Assembly: GCA_905221605.1 (NCBI GenBank)
Contig: CAJNDS010000793.1
Location: 1-64,000 of the forward strand
DNA from: Symbiodinium natans
Taxonomy: Eukaryota; Sar; Dinophyceae; Suessiales; Symbiodiniaceae
Direction of reading: 5' to 3'
DNA: 64,000 bases
Shown: positions 1-9,967 of the stretch, in pieces
Layout of the letters: the number at the start of each line of letters is the position of its first letter
Position numbering within the stretch: position 1 is the stretch's first letter
Position numbers and translations under genes: made by a program
Notes under the pieces: generated by a model
The model's database searches: none
Seen by the model: the letters and a program-made list of their open reading frames with translations, nothing else
What the model was told of the DNA's origin: nothing

Positions 1-115
1 GGTTTAGGGCTTAGGGCTTAGGGCTTAGGGTTTAGGGTTTAGGGTTTAGGGTTTAGGGTTTAGGGTTTAGGGTTTAGGGTTTAGGGTTTAGGGTTTAGGG
101 TTTAGGGTTTAGGGT
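1..115 (+). repeat. TTTAGGG telomere-type array at window edge
   Basis: About 16 heptamers of TTTAGGG, with a few GCTTAGGG variants at the left edge. The G-rich strand reads left to right here. A true left chromosome end would show CCCTAAA on this strand, so the array is either interstitial or inverted relative to a natural end. Confidence 0.95.
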
Positions 116-446
116 CTTTTCGTTTTGGGGTTCTAGGGTTGCGGGGGAAATTATAGGGTTTAGGGTCGAGGGTTCTATAGGGTTAGAAGGTTATAGGGTC
201 TAGGGTTATAGGGGTATAGGGTCACAGAGTTATCGGGTTATAGGGCGATAGGGCTCTAGAGTTTTTAGGGGACCAGGGCTACCAGGGCTCATTAGGTCAC
301 AGGTTTTGGGGTTTTGGGAATGGGGTTCAACCCATTGAGGTCGAGGGCGTAGTGTTAGTAAAGAGGCTAAGCGTGCGCCTTCGGTTCTTTGATGCTTTGG
401 GTTTTTCAGCATTCTTACCAGTGGCCTAACCAGATTGTGTATCTGT

Positions 447-475
447 AAACCCTAAACCCTAAACCCTAAACCCTG
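447..475 (-). repeat. Short CCCTAAA array
   Basis: Four tandem CCCTAAA heptamers, opposite in orientation to the array at the left edge. The 330 bases between the two hold degenerate TATAGGG and TTTAGGG variants and no credible coding sequence. Confidence 0.9.
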
Positions 476-574
476 TGCACCAGTTCGAAGAAAGTCCTGA
501 ACCATGCCCCAGGCCTACAGATAAGAAAGTATCCGGTTCTGCCGGGATCTTCTGACCCTCTTTCGTGTTCCTAA

Positions 575-675
575 ACTATAAACCCTAAACCCTAAACCCT
601 AAACCCTAAACCCTAAACCCTAAACCCTAAACCCTAAACCCTAAACCCTAAACCCTAAACCCTAAACCCTAAACG
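575..675 (-). repeat. CCCTAAA telomere-type array
   Basis: About 14 nearly perfect CCCTAAA heptamers. The following 800 bases (676-1480) carry a G-run at 737-749 and scattered single CCCTAAA or TTTAGGG units. I see no gene there. Confidence 0.95.
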
Positions 676-1480
676 GCCCTAAACATCCTTTGTAGAAGTT
701 TCTGAATATGGCGTTGTTTTAGTTTCAGGAGCAGGGGGGGGGGGGGGGCGGGGCTGTGGTGTTGAGGGCCTGCTGCGTGCTTTCCCGCGCTTGAGTTCTT
801 TCAAGCACTCAATTCACGTTGAATATGTCGGGGCTTCAGGACGAGCCCTTGTAAATTCTGAGTCGCCAAATGCCAAAAGCCCAGAAACAGTCACATCACC
901 CCTAAGTCTTCCCTTGAGACAAAACCTCATGCCAAGGACACGAAGTACGGGGTTTTGGCTATGTCGGTTGCAGGGATGGGTTTCGCGATAAACCCTAAGC
1001 CCGAAGCCCTGTTTGTCCAAAAAAAGCACAGACGGGTTGAGGGCATAGTTTAGGGCCACCCTAAACCTCATACCCTTAGAGCCCAATTTAGGGACACTGA
1101 TGAGTCTACTTCTCAATGGGGGCCCTTTCGCACACGGCCTAGAAACCGCAAGGTTACATGTTTCTTGTGCCCTAAACCCTGAACCCTCAATCCTCAGCCC
1201 TCATTAGCACCCCAAACCTCGAAGCCTTTGCATTGCAGATCGCTTGAGCTCAACCTACTCAGCCTACCCGCCGGGGGCCCTCATCTACGCTGTTCACGTG
1301 CTCAGGGTTGCAAGGTGCTGGGTTGTTGTTCTATAGGGTTTCGGGATCAGAATGCAGGGTTTAGACAGCTTAGGGTTTAGATAGACCTAAACCCTAAACC
1401 CCAAGCAGCCCTACTGTGCCGCTCTACCAGCTTGAACCACTGAAAGCACCCTAAAAAGCTTCAAGGGTGGAGGGCTTCAG

Positions 1481-1558
1481 GTTTAGGGTTTAGGGTTTAG
1501 GGTTTAGGGTTTAGGGTTTAGGGTTTAGGGCTTCAGGGCTTCAGGGCTTCAGGGCTTT
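1481..1558 (+). repeat. TTTAGGG array passing into GCTTCAG variant
   Basis: Seven perfect TTTAGGG units are followed by four GCTTCAGG-type units. One variant has therefore been copied locally at the edge of the array, as expected for slippage or unequal exchange. Confidence 0.9.
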
Positions 1559-2063
1559 GAGATCCCTAGGCCTTATAAAGCGTGCCTAAAGTCCTCAAAA
1601 GGGCCTTGGAGCTCCATTTAAGGTTCAGGGTGACCCTAACTCCCTCACTAAGTACACACCCCAGCCCGAGCGTGTCGGGGCCCAGATGGGTGTAGATTTT
1701 TGAGTTTAGGGAAACCTCCTCGGCAACCCTAACCCTAAACCCCATAAACCCTGAACCCCAAACCCTAAACCCTAAATGAAGAAACGGAGCCACCGAGGGC
1801 TTTGACTCCGGGCGGAGTGGTCTAGGGTCGGCTTAGAAGCCCTACAACTACAAGCGACGAGAGGGCTGCGGTTTAGGGTTTGGGGGGTTTAGGCTAAGTT
1901 GAGGGTTTCGGCTTTGGCGACCACAAGCACTGTTTAGCATGGTTTCTGCGTAGCTACCTCCGTATACTACAAATTTGGACCTCCCTAGGACAGACAGCAA
2001 CTCATCTGCTTCTGATCTTGGAAAGCCAAGTCGCTCCCGAGCCTCAAACTGAGAAGAGACGTT
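1559..2063. other. Subtelomeric spacer, no gene seen
   Basis: Mixed sequence with scattered single telomere heptamers in both orientations (for example 1724-1778). Open frames here are short and low in complexity because the heptamer lacks stops in some frames. Nothing supports a gene. Confidence 0.6.
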
Positions 2064-2064
2064 C

Positions 2065-2120
2065 CTAAACCCTAAACCCTAAACCCTAAACCCTAAACCC
2101 TAAACCCTAAACCCTAAACC
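2065..2120 (-). repeat. CCCTAAA array
   Basis: Seven to eight perfect CCCTAAA heptamers. The spacer to 2628 holds only isolated degenerate units. Confidence 0.93.
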
Positions 2121-2628
2121 CGCTTTGCCCAGACCCCAAACCCTTTAACCTCAGGACAATGAGCTTCAGATGACGGCCGGCCGAAGTGCATGAAATTCGC
2201 GGCGGCGGCGCATTGGTTGCAGCTTATCGGGCGGTTGGCTAGTGGTGCATGCAACCCTAAACCCTGAACCCTCAACTCCCTACCCTAAACCCTGAGCACG
2301 ATGAAGGCATGTGCATATCATGTGGGCTGACTGCACGGTCTTAGAGTGGACCCTTGCCTTAATTACAAGTGTCTAGGGCTCAGGGTTTAGGGTCTAACCC
2401 TAAACCCTAGGCCAGAAACGCTATAGTTACGGCCTAAATCCCCAGAAAGCCTCTAAGCCCTTAACCCAAAGCCCTTCCAGAATTGTGCACAAGCTGCACA
2501 ACTGTTGGCAGAAACTGCCGGTGCACGCTTGAGGTTCGAGAGTCCTGCACTCGCGGGTGGGCCTCTATCTTCTGAAGCGGGTGGACTTTAAGTGAGACCT
2601 AAACCCTAGCCCCTGAACCCTGAACCCT

Positions 2629-2765
2629 GTAACACTGTAACACTGTAACCCTATAACCCTATAACCCTATAGCCCTATAACCCTATAACCCTATAACCCT
2701 ATAACCCTATAACCCTATAACCCTATAACCCTATAACCCTATAACCCTATAACCCTAAACCCTAA
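2629..2765 (-). repeat. 8-base CCCTATAA variant array
   Basis: Roughly 13 tandem CCCTATAA octamers, one as CCCTATAG, preceded by TGTAACAC-type units and ending in two ordinary CCCTAAA units. The period is 8 rather than 7, so this is a separately amplified variant rather than a simple decay product. No comparable 8-base array occurs elsewhere in the window. Confidence 0.93.
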
Positions 2766-2938
2766 ACAAAAGAATGTACCTGGACTGTTGCTTTGGGGTT
2801 GAGGGCTTAGGGTTTAGGATTTAGGGCTTGGGACAGAAATTTGTTGTGCTTAAAGTAGGAACATCTTTCGGAGGTCCTACAGGGCAAAGCTACTACACCC
2901 CTATGTAAGGTCTAGGGTATATAAGGGTATTTCCCTAT

Positions 2939-2989
2939 GGTTTAGGGTCTAGGGTTTAGGGTTTAGGGTTTAGGGTTTAGGGTTTAGGG
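2939..2989 (+). repeat. TTTAGGG array
   Basis: About seven heptamers, the first with a TCTAGGG variant. Confidence 0.9.
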
Positions 2990-3130
2990 ACCCAAACACC
3001 ATACTCATACTCTATGTGGCTTGGGGGAGAATGGTACTTTCCTTTAGTCCTAAGGTGCCCCCACAAGCATACACGAAAGGGTATGGGGCGACGAGCACCC
3101 AAACCCTAAACCCTAGGGTGTCAGGCGGGC

Positions 3131-3222
3131 AGGTTTAGGGTTTAGGGTTTAGGGTTTAGGGTCTAGGGTTTAGGGTTTAGGGTTTAGGGTTCAGGGTTCA
3201 GGGTTCAGGGTTCAGGGTTTAG
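3131..3222 (+). repeat. TTTAGGG array with TTCAGGG block
   Basis: About nine TTTAGGG units followed by four homogenised TTCAGGG units and one more TTTAGG unit. This is another locally amplified variant. Confidence 0.93.
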
Positions 3223-3345
3223 GCCGGGTCTGCTTTGTTCTACGCTTTGAAGCAGGGGGGGGTTCCACGGAATGCATGAGCAGGCAGGTTTAGGGGTGTG
3301 GGGTTAGGCGAACTCGTGGGTTCCCTACACCCCCAAACACGAAAG

Positions 3346-3430
3346 TCTAGGGTTTAGGGTTTAGGGTTTAGGGTTTAGGGTTTAGGGTTTAGGGTTTAGG
3401 GTTTAGGGTTTAGGGTTTAGGGTTTAGGGT
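3346..3430 (+). repeat. TTTAGGG array
   Basis: About twelve near-perfect heptamers, tailing into degenerate GGGTTTGGGG text up to 3485. Confidence 0.95.
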
Positions 3431-3611
3431 TGGGGGTGGAGGGTTTCGGGTTTGGGGTTTAGGGTTTAGGGATTGGGGCTTAGGGTGAGTGTCCTGTGCG
3501 TCACGTATGAAGTGCGACAAGTATGTGAACTGTGTGGGTGTGCTTTTCTTGGTTACAGGGTGACTTCCCTCAAAACGTAAACCCCATTCCCTTTTCCCTT
3601 TGCCCCAAACC

Positions 3612-3673
3612 CCCCTAAACCCTAAACCCTAAACCCTAAACCCTAAACCCATAGCCCATAAACCCTAAACCCT
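3612..3673 (-). repeat. CCCTAAA array
   Basis: Five perfect CCCTAAA units, then CCCATAG/CCCATAA variants and two further normal units. Orientation is opposite to the array at 3346-3430. Confidence 0.9.
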
Positions 3674-3957
3674 CCACTTAGTCTCGCAGGTCCCACCAAG
3701 CACACCAGGATGACAGCTAAGACGCAGTTCAACGCCCGCGCATGACAAAGGCCTGCAGCGCCAAAATCGTAAGCTCCTTAGGATTTTAGGGTTTAGGGTT
3801 TGTGGGGCTTAGGGTTTTGGGGTTCAGGGTTTTTTGTTGATTTCCGCGGCTTGGGCCGCATGTTTCGTGCCGCATTTGGCGGTTTGGCGTCCGGCTTTCT
3901 GGGGACACGGGCCCCTTGGACCATGCAAACCGTGCTTGGAATGTGGCTTCCTAAGCT

Positions 3958-4015
3958 CTAAGCCCTGAACCCTGAACCCTGAACCCTCAACCCTAAACCC
4001 TAAACCCTAAACCCC
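3958..4015 (-). repeat. CCCTGAA/CCCTAAA array
   Basis: Three CCCTGAA variants followed by four CCCTAAA units. The spacer from 3674 to 3957 holds no gene that I can see. Confidence 0.88.
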
Positions 4016-4113
4016 AAGCCAAAACCCGAACCCTCTAGCTGAAGCCCGAGTGAGCTCTTCGCTTCAGGTTTCCATTTAGGGCTCCCGGCTCTGATTCGGC
4101 TACCCCCCATACA

Positions 4114-4155
4114 TTTAGGGTTTAGGGTTTAGGGTTTAGGGTTTAGGGTTTAGGG
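4114..4155 (+). repeat. TTTAGGG array
   Basis: Six perfect heptamers, 39 bases before a C14-A18 homopolymer junction. Confidence 0.93.
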
Positions 4156-4193
4156 TAGACCACCAAATGCCCATTAGCCTTATCGTTCGGGTA

Positions 4194-4225
4194 CCCCCCC
4201 CCCCCCCAAAAAAAAAAAAAAAAAA
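4194..4225 (+). repeat. C14 then A18 homopolymer tract
   Basis: Fourteen C followed directly by eighteen A. The A run is compatible with a poly(A) tail of a retroposed transcript, but no recognisable gene body precedes it. Sequencing slippage in such tracts is also likely. Confidence 0.8.
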
Positions 4226-4470
4226 CGGCTCCGCAAGTTAACGAGAGTTGCTGATCTAGAAGCATTTCCCGAAACACGGGTACCCTACCCCAACTAGAAT
4301 AGAATCCTCAAAGGGACCCCTAGCAAGGACACCCTAATTTCGGAAACCCCCCATCTTCCTTCCGGATGACTGCAGCCGTCTTCTCGAAGAGACTGGGACG
4401 AGCAGTTTCGAAGGCTCTCGGCTCCTATGGTGCGGTTTATAGGCTTTATAGAGTCAATACGGTTTATAGT

Positions 4471-4528
4471 TTACAGGGTTTAGGGTTTAGTGATAAGATT
4501 TTAGGGTTTAGGGTTTAGGGTTTAGGGT
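4471..4528 (+). repeat. Broken TTTAGGG array
   Basis: Two short runs of TTTAGGG are separated by a TGATAAGATT interruption at about 4491-4500, and preceded by TTTATAG variants from about 4435. Confidence 0.85.
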
Positions 4529-4660
4529 GAATTAGAACCTGGGTGTTGCACTTCACAAAGCTTCCTGTTCGACGTGATGCCTCGCAAGGTGCTAGGCGAC
4601 GTTGCGAGACGACCCTAACTCTTGAAGAGCGCGGAGGAAGCCTTGGTTTTAGGATTCAAG

Positions 4661-4719
4661 GGTTTAGGGTTTAGGGTTTAGGGTTTAGGGTTTAGGGTTT
4701 AGGGTTTAGGGTTTAGGGT
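4661..4719 (+). repeat. TTTAGGG array
   Basis: Eight perfect heptamers in a row. Confidence 0.95.
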
Positions 4720-4840
4720 GCTCACCGCGGCCAGTGCGGGTATCCCAAGGGGCGTATCGAAGCATGTCGGATGATGCCTCTCGCTCGGGCCTGGGCCTCG
4801 GAAGCCCCGGGGCTAGAAGAAGCCGTCAAGTTGAGTTTCG

Positions 4841-4923
4841 GGTTTAGGGTTTAGGGTTTAGGGTTTAGGGTTTAGGGTTTAGGGTTTAGGGTTTAGGGTT
4901 TAGGGTTTAGGGTTTAGGGTTTA
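4841..4923 (+). repeat. TTTAGGG array
   Basis: Twelve perfect heptamers, among the longest uninterrupted runs in the left-hand mosaic. Confidence 0.95.
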
Positions 4924-5050
4924 ACGCCCCGAAAACCCTAAAGCCGAAAGAAGCTATGGCACGCTCCCAAGGGGGGGTTGGTTTCTTGATTGGTTTTAGG
5001 TTTGGGTTTTTTGGGGTAGAGTCTGCTCGTAGAGCTCCAAACCCTACTCC

Positions 5051-5143
5051 TTAAGCCCTAAACCTTAAACCCTAAACCCTAAACCCTAAACCCTGAACCC
5101 TGACCCCTGAACCCTGACCCCTGAACCCTGAACCCTGAACCTA
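5051..5143 (-). repeat. CCCTAAA/CCCTGAA array
   Basis: A few CCCTAAA units are followed by about seven CCCTGAA or CCCTGACC variants. A partial second copy of the same flank (AAACCCTACTCC) lies at 5190-5250, so the array and its flank appear duplicated over about 150 bases. Confidence 0.88.
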
Positions 5144-5271
5144 AAGCTTCCTGACCTGTTTCCGCAAGTGGGGGGGAAGTGGGGGGGTCCAAACCCTACT
5201 CCTAAAGCCCTAAACCTTAACTCTAAACCCTAAACCCTGAACCTTAAGCCCTAAACTCTGAACCCTAAACC

Positions 5272-5294
5272 GGGGGGGGGGGGGGGGGGGGGGG
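5272..5294 (+). repeat. G23 homopolymer
   Basis: Twenty-three consecutive G. Such a run can fold as a G-quadruplex and is prone to length error in sequencing. Confidence 0.85.
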
Positions 5295-5413
5295 CTTCCA
5301 AGTTTCGGATCCCCTCCCAGCTGGGGGACCTAGACGAGGCCATAGAAAGGTTTAGGGCTTAGGCTTTAGGGAGTTGCAAGCAATGGGTCATCTCCCAGTT
5401 CACTTCATGCCCC

Positions 5414-5447
5414 ATTTAGGGTTTAGGGTTTAGGGTTTAGGGTTTAG
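5414..5447 (+). repeat. Last TTTAGGG array of the left mosaic
   Basis: Four to five heptamers. Rightwards the text becomes ordinary mixed sequence leading to the gene starting at 5984. The intervening 5448-5983 holds short degenerate units at 5573-5596 and 5829-5860 and would contain the gene's 5' region. Confidence 0.9.
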
Positions 5448-5983
5448 TTGTAGAAGATGATCATAAGGGGGGTTATTATTTTCGCATGCTGAGTTCGATG
5501 ATTGGTTGTTTGTTGCTGTGTCCGCGTTTGCAGTCTGTTGTGCATTGTGCTTTGCTGGTTCTGTTGCCACTTAACCCTTAACCCTTAGCCCTAAACCTAA
5601 GTCCCGAATGCCATCGGAGTGTCGGGTTCATTCGCTTGGCGTAGGGCCCGGCGGTATTTGATCTGGCAAGAGGCCGTGTATTGTCTTTCAACCTAACCTT
5701 ACACTCAACCCCAGAAAAGCTCCTCACAGCTTTGCTTGGAAGAGTTCGTGGCTCAAGGGCAGTGCCACATATGCCGAGACTTCAGGTTCAGCCAGTTTCC
5801 GCGAGCGACATCCTATCTAAACTCTGAAGACCCTAAACCCTGAAAACCCTGAAAACCCCAGGGTTTGGGTCGGCTTCGTGTCACCCCAGCTATAGCTGTA
5901 CTTAGAAGCCCCTTACGTCCTCGAAGTAGGTTCTAGAAGTAGACTCATGACTTGGGGTTGCAAGTACCCATGAACCTGCAAGT

Positions 5984-6997
5984 ATGTCAGCTCGACAGGT
6001 GGTTGTGTGGACAACTGCAGGCGAGGCCTTGGCGACGCTACCTGTGGCGGACGTGAAAAGTGTGCGGGCGCTGAAAAAGCGCCTACATCGGCTTTGTGGG
6101 CATTCGCGGTTCAGACAGCGGCTCATACACAATGGCTGTGTGCTAGAAGACAGCGATCGCCTAAATGGGCTAGCAGCACCCATCGACTTGCAGATTGTTC
6201 TTCTGCCCTATTTCAACGCCTGTTCAGACCAGCTTCAGTCATGGCGACCGAGGGTTTTGGCCCTTACGGAAGCGTGTGCTGCTGGCAACCTTGCTGTTGC
6301 TGAGGAGATTCTGCAGCTGCCAGTGGATCCGAACATCTTCGGTGATGTATTTCCCCCGCTTATCGCGGCCTGCGCCGCTGGCCACGTTGAGGTTGTGCGC
6401 TTGCTCCTCGAAGCCGGCGCGGACAGGAACATCAAGTGTTTCGGTTGGACACCAGAGATGTCGGCTCTGGCTGGCTGGAACATCCAGGTGCTCTTGCTCC
6501 TTCGAGGTGCGTATCGATGGGGACTGCTTGCAAGTGGTTCGTTTGACATTTTTGTGGCATTTGGCCTGTGGAGCAGCTGCTGTTTGGACATGTGTGTATT
6601 GCCGCAGGAACGTAACCTGACAGCTGCTGGGCATGCATCTTTGCTTCCTAAAGTAATTGAGGGTTCTTTCTGGCACTTGCAGGCGTTCTTTCTCGCCATT
6701 GGCCTCGATGCATTGGGGACTTCATTTAACTGGGCGAGGCCCCCCATTTTAACAATCGCTTTCCGCAGAGCGGTGGACGATCAGATGAGCAGGGGAACTA
6801 TCGGCTTTCAGGTGTGGTTGGGGGAGCAGCCAGTGTGGAGCAGAATGATTGGCACAATGGTTTGGACACTCGCTCGAGTTTTTGGTGCCTCATATTTTAG
6901 GTTTCCCAGCTGTGTCGCATACGTTCCTCTTCTGTTCTGCAATCCATATGTGCCTTGGGTGGTTGGCATTTGGTTGAAACAAGCTTCTAGCACTTGA
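5984..6997 (+). CDS. Ubiquitin-like + ankyrin-repeat protein, first exon and probable intron read-through
   Basis: The N-terminal 77 residues have the composition and spacing of a ubiquitin-like fold (early V-V-V-W strand, K-x-L-K-K-R-L helix, then LIHNGCVL and D-L-Q-I-V-L-L). Residues about 92-175 form two clear ankyrin repeats and part of a third, with ACAAGNL, L-I-A-A-C-A-A-G-H-V-E-V-V-R-L-L-L and EAGADRN signatures. This combination is common in dinoflagellate gene sets; its partners are unknown, and ankyrin arrays normally bind proteins. After about residue 174 the reading becomes hydrophobic and loses the ankyrin pattern. A GTGCGT donor-like site lies at 6507, so the open frame from there to the stop at 6995-6997 is probably intron sequence. 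Later exons would lie downstream, but I could not place them. The start is the first ATG in frame. The gene sits between telomere-type arrays ending at 5447 and beginning at 7931. Confidence 0.7.
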   Translation: MSARQVVVWTTAGEALATLPVADVKSVRALKKRLHRLCGHSRFRQRLIHNGCVLEDSDRLNGLAAPIDLQIVLLPYFNACSDQLQSWRPRVLALTEACAAGNLAVAEEILQLPVDPNIFGDVFPPLIAACAAGHVEVVRLLLEAGADRNIKCFGWTPEMSALAGWNIQVLLLLRGAYRWGLLASGSFDIFVAFGLWSSCCLDMCVLPQERNLTAAGHASLLPKVIEGSFWHLQAFFLAIGLDALGTSFNWARPPILTIAFRRAVDDQMSRGTIGFQVWLGEQPVWSRMIGTMVWTLARVFGASYFRFPSCVAYVPLLFCNPYVPWVVGIWLKQASST

Positions 6998-7800
6998 AGA
7001 ACGTGGCTGCTTGGATGCAGATACTGAAGATGTGCACACAACATGGGTTGCACCGACACTTGCTGAGTGGCCGTGTGACGGTCGCGCAAGTACGTGAAGG
7101 TCATGGTGATATGAGATATACAGTGAATATACCGATTTACGGGCCAGACGTACCGTGAAATGGCGCAGGTGCATGCGCCGGGTCGAATCCGCACGATTGG
7201 AGCGAAGCTGTGTAGAATGATGGAGGCGCACGTCAGGCCGGAAAGCCTCACGTAAGTTAAGTCGGCAGGATGTCCTCAGGTTTCATGAGGGATCGTGCGC
7301 GAGCTTCATTGGTGGAGCTCTAAGCGGGCCATACCTGGAAACATGTTTTTTGAAAGCTTCGGCGTGCTACTGAGGACTTGCGGCTGGATAAGGGAGAAGG
7401 CTACTCCGAGTTCAGGTTGCGTTTGGTTGTTGAAAAAAGGGTGCGGACCTGGCTGCCGCCGTTTGGGACTGAGAGAGTTTTGTATGGGTAGAGGATAGAA
7501 TCGTTGTCTGGGTTCGGGCAGAAAGGAGGTCGTGTTTTGGATGAGGGTTATGAATTTGGGTGGTGGCTGGGATGTGGGGTTGGCTTACAGTGCTACCTAA
7601 GAATTAGGAAGAAACATAAGGTGGGGGGGAGTGGGAGTAAAGCCCAGTGTGGAGTTTGGGGTTTAGGGCGTAGGGGTTTCGGGCTCACATTACAGTCCGT
7701 ACATACATGGTTCTCCGATTCAAAAGTACATTTGCTCATTTCCTCTCCCCAGGTTGCTTGAAGTTTGCTTTTCTGAGATTAAACCTCCTAGCAGAGCATG
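6998..7800. other. Region downstream of the ankyrin gene, no separate gene identified
   Basis: Mixed-composition sequence that may contain remaining exons of the gene starting at 5984. Open frames at 7295-7498 and 7504-7761 do not resemble any family I know and have a skewed, glycine-rich composition typical of G-rich noncoding DNA. Confidence 0.4.
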
Positions 7801-7803
7801 GTC

Positions 7804-7834
<31 letters not shown>
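7804..7834 (+). repeat. (CT)n microsatellite
   Basis: CT dinucleotide repeat with two T insertions near the left end. Confidence 0.95.
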
Positions 7835-7930
7835 GTACATATAGTATATAGCTTAGGGTGCCCCAAAAGCCCCCGAGTTGCCCCAAAGGCCCTAAGCCCC
7901 AACCCCTGGTTTAGAGTTTAGGGTTGAAGT

Positions 7931-7989
7931 GGTTTAGGGTTTAGGGTGTAGGGTTTAGGGTTTAGGGTTTAGGGTTTAGGGTTTAGGGT
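7931..7989 (+). repeat. TTTAGGG array right of the ankyrin gene
   Basis: About eight heptamers with one TGTAGGG variant. It is the last telomere-type array before the macro-repeats; the next multi-copy array is at 58235. Confidence 0.93.
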
Positions 7990-8099
7990 CATTAAACCCC
8001 AACCCCCTCCACGGCACCCTGATTTTAATCCTAAAAGGTTCCCCCTTTGTACTCACGTGGGCCGGTCGCGGCCACCCGCCTCTGTTTTTCTTCCTTTAT

Positions 8100-8560
8100 T
8101 TAGATTCATTGGAATGGCTGGAGGAAACTTGCTCGTTTTGGTCTTGAAGTGTCACGAATATATGCTAGAGATTCATAAGATATGTGATTTTCTTCGTGAG
8201 TTGAGCGAGAATATCCTAATAATATAGCAAAAAATCGAAATCAAAAATATATAATAATCATCAATTCTAGAACCGGAGAAACATTCGATATTTCGTAAGA
8301 AACCATATGCCCAACGGTCAATATTATTTGTTAAGCTGAAAGATATGGATGTTGGGGTTATCATTTTCTACGTATCCCATATCGTTCTCTAAATTGAAAT
8401 TTTCTTCCATTAATTTCATATAAAATTCCTATGTCGTATACGCCTGGGCCATGCCTATGTCGTATATATTTATCATCATATTGGGGTTATCATTTTCTAT
8501 ATATATATTGATGTCCATCCCTTACTAGAACTAATCAACCCTAATTTGGATGGTCGCTCA
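8100..8560. other. AT-rich island of unknown origin
   Basis: About 460 bases strikingly richer in A and T than everything around them, with stretches such as AATATATAATAATC. Two internal direct repeats are visible: a 19-base text starting TTGGGGTTATC at 8352 and 8481, and CCTATGTCGTATA at 8428 and 8454. The composition would suit organelle-derived DNA or a foreign insertion. I could not match it to a known plastid or mitochondrial gene, and its open frames are short. Confidence 0.55.
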
Positions 8561-9244
8561 TATGCTCACATGGTTGGTTAAATATTTTCGAGCAATCAGC
8601 TCCTTCAAAAATCAACCTTAAGCGCCTTGCATAGAAAACAAGGGCCTCGGGCAGGTAGCCCAAGAACGAATGTTGCATTGCCCATGCTAAATGCATGCAG
8701 CTCTCTTTCCTCAAGTTTTCGTCGCCCGAAATGTGTTTGGCAACTGTTTCTCGTTAGATCAAAGACTCTTCCATTTCTCTGGCACAGAGATATGCGGCTT
8801 CTGTGTGAACTCACTGTTTAGGGTCTTCGCTGGCATCATCATGTTTAAAGCCTATGGGCCGAGAAGACAGGAATCCCACATTGGACTTCCCAGAAGAAAG
8901 GGCCCTCATCAAACACAGTCCTGACTTCGGCTTAGGGCGTGAAGGTTTGGCATGTTTGGACTTTGGGATCTTCGCACATCGACCGACCATTCTGAGCATG
9001 CCTAAGGTGGGGACGCCAGACAAGGGACCCTGAGTTTTTTTTTTTTTTTCCGTGGCAAGTCGGTCCTGATGCAAGCTCAGCGACACCATGAGGCCATTGC
9101 ATAAACAAGAGGCTCCTGCGCATGGCTGTGAAACAACATACCGGGGTACAGTTATGTCTCCACCCTCTGTCACAGACCCATCTCGCATAGGGCATTTTGA
9201 ATAGTACATTGCAACGCCGTCTTTGAGTCCTCCGTGCCGAGAGT

Positions 9245-9790
9245 GGACATGGGGCTTGTCGTGGAGAGGGGTTTGTCGCAAAGACATCTGTGCTTCAAGC
9301 CAACAGACATCTCGCACTTGGCCCGGAGCCTGATGGAGCCTGCCACATTGCCCTGAATGAATTGTTGAGCCACACCCAAGGGTGTGTCCTCGAGGCACTT
9401 CAACACAGAACACGGCGCTCTTGCGCAGCCCGCCGGCCGACAGCACGAGTTCAGCATGTCATGGCCGGAAACAAACAGGAGGCCACAACTGCCTGCCGCC
9501 TGCCACCTTTATCACAATCCGGCCGGCCGGCCGGGAACATCACGGCTGCGAGTTGCTGATGTTGGTGCACAAGGTCCCGGCATGGCCGTCGCTGACTTGG
9601 AGAGGGCCAACCAGGGCACATGCGTGGGCGGCAGAACCGCTAGCAGCAAGCACCACGAGAAGCAGCATCCGATTGCAAAGAGACATCCGTCTCGTGAGTC
9701 AGAGCCTGCAGGAAGAAGGGGTACGACTTCTGGGTGGGCCGCGAAGCCCGCTCGGCGTTAAGCAGCAAGAACAGGACTGGCGCCCACTCC
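9245..9790 (+). repeat. Block alpha, copy A
   Basis: Homologous to 33048-33560 and 45965-46720. Copies A and B are almost identical over 9285-9450. Copy C differs by substitutions and a 3-base in-frame insertion. In the frame containing PEPDGACHIALNE the three copies remain open, so this may be a remnant of a coding exon. The reverse strand is equally open, so strand is unsettled. Confidence 0.7.
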
Positions 9791-9967
9791 ACGCACCACC
9801 GCTCACCTTGGAAGGTGCAGTCATATGCAGTCGCATCAGTCGCGGTCGGCGTGTCACGTCAGGACGTCAGGCACCGGGCTCGGCTACGAAGAGTCCAAAC
9901 ATGGGCATGACGTTCCCCTCGAAAGAAAGCCAGGAGGGAGGCACCGTGAGGTGCAGGCTGCCATGGG

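Noticed and set aside
1-115. Natural chromosome end at the left edge
   Set aside because: The orientation is opposite to that of a left-end telomere, and many similar arrays in both directions follow; an interstitial array is more likely.
7165-7190. GGGTCGAATCC, resembling a tRNA T-loop/B box
   Set aside because: The flanking bases do not pair as a T stem, and no D or anticodon arm can be drawn upstream.
8173-8364. 63-codon minus-strand frame in the AT-rich island as an organelle membrane protein
   Set aside because: Hydrophobic character follows from AT-rich codons; too short and without a recognisable organelle gene signature.
9290-9450. Conserved coding exon of certain strand in block alpha
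   Set aside because: Both strands stay open in the three copies, and copies A and B are too similar to tell which is constrained, so I kept it only as a repeat.
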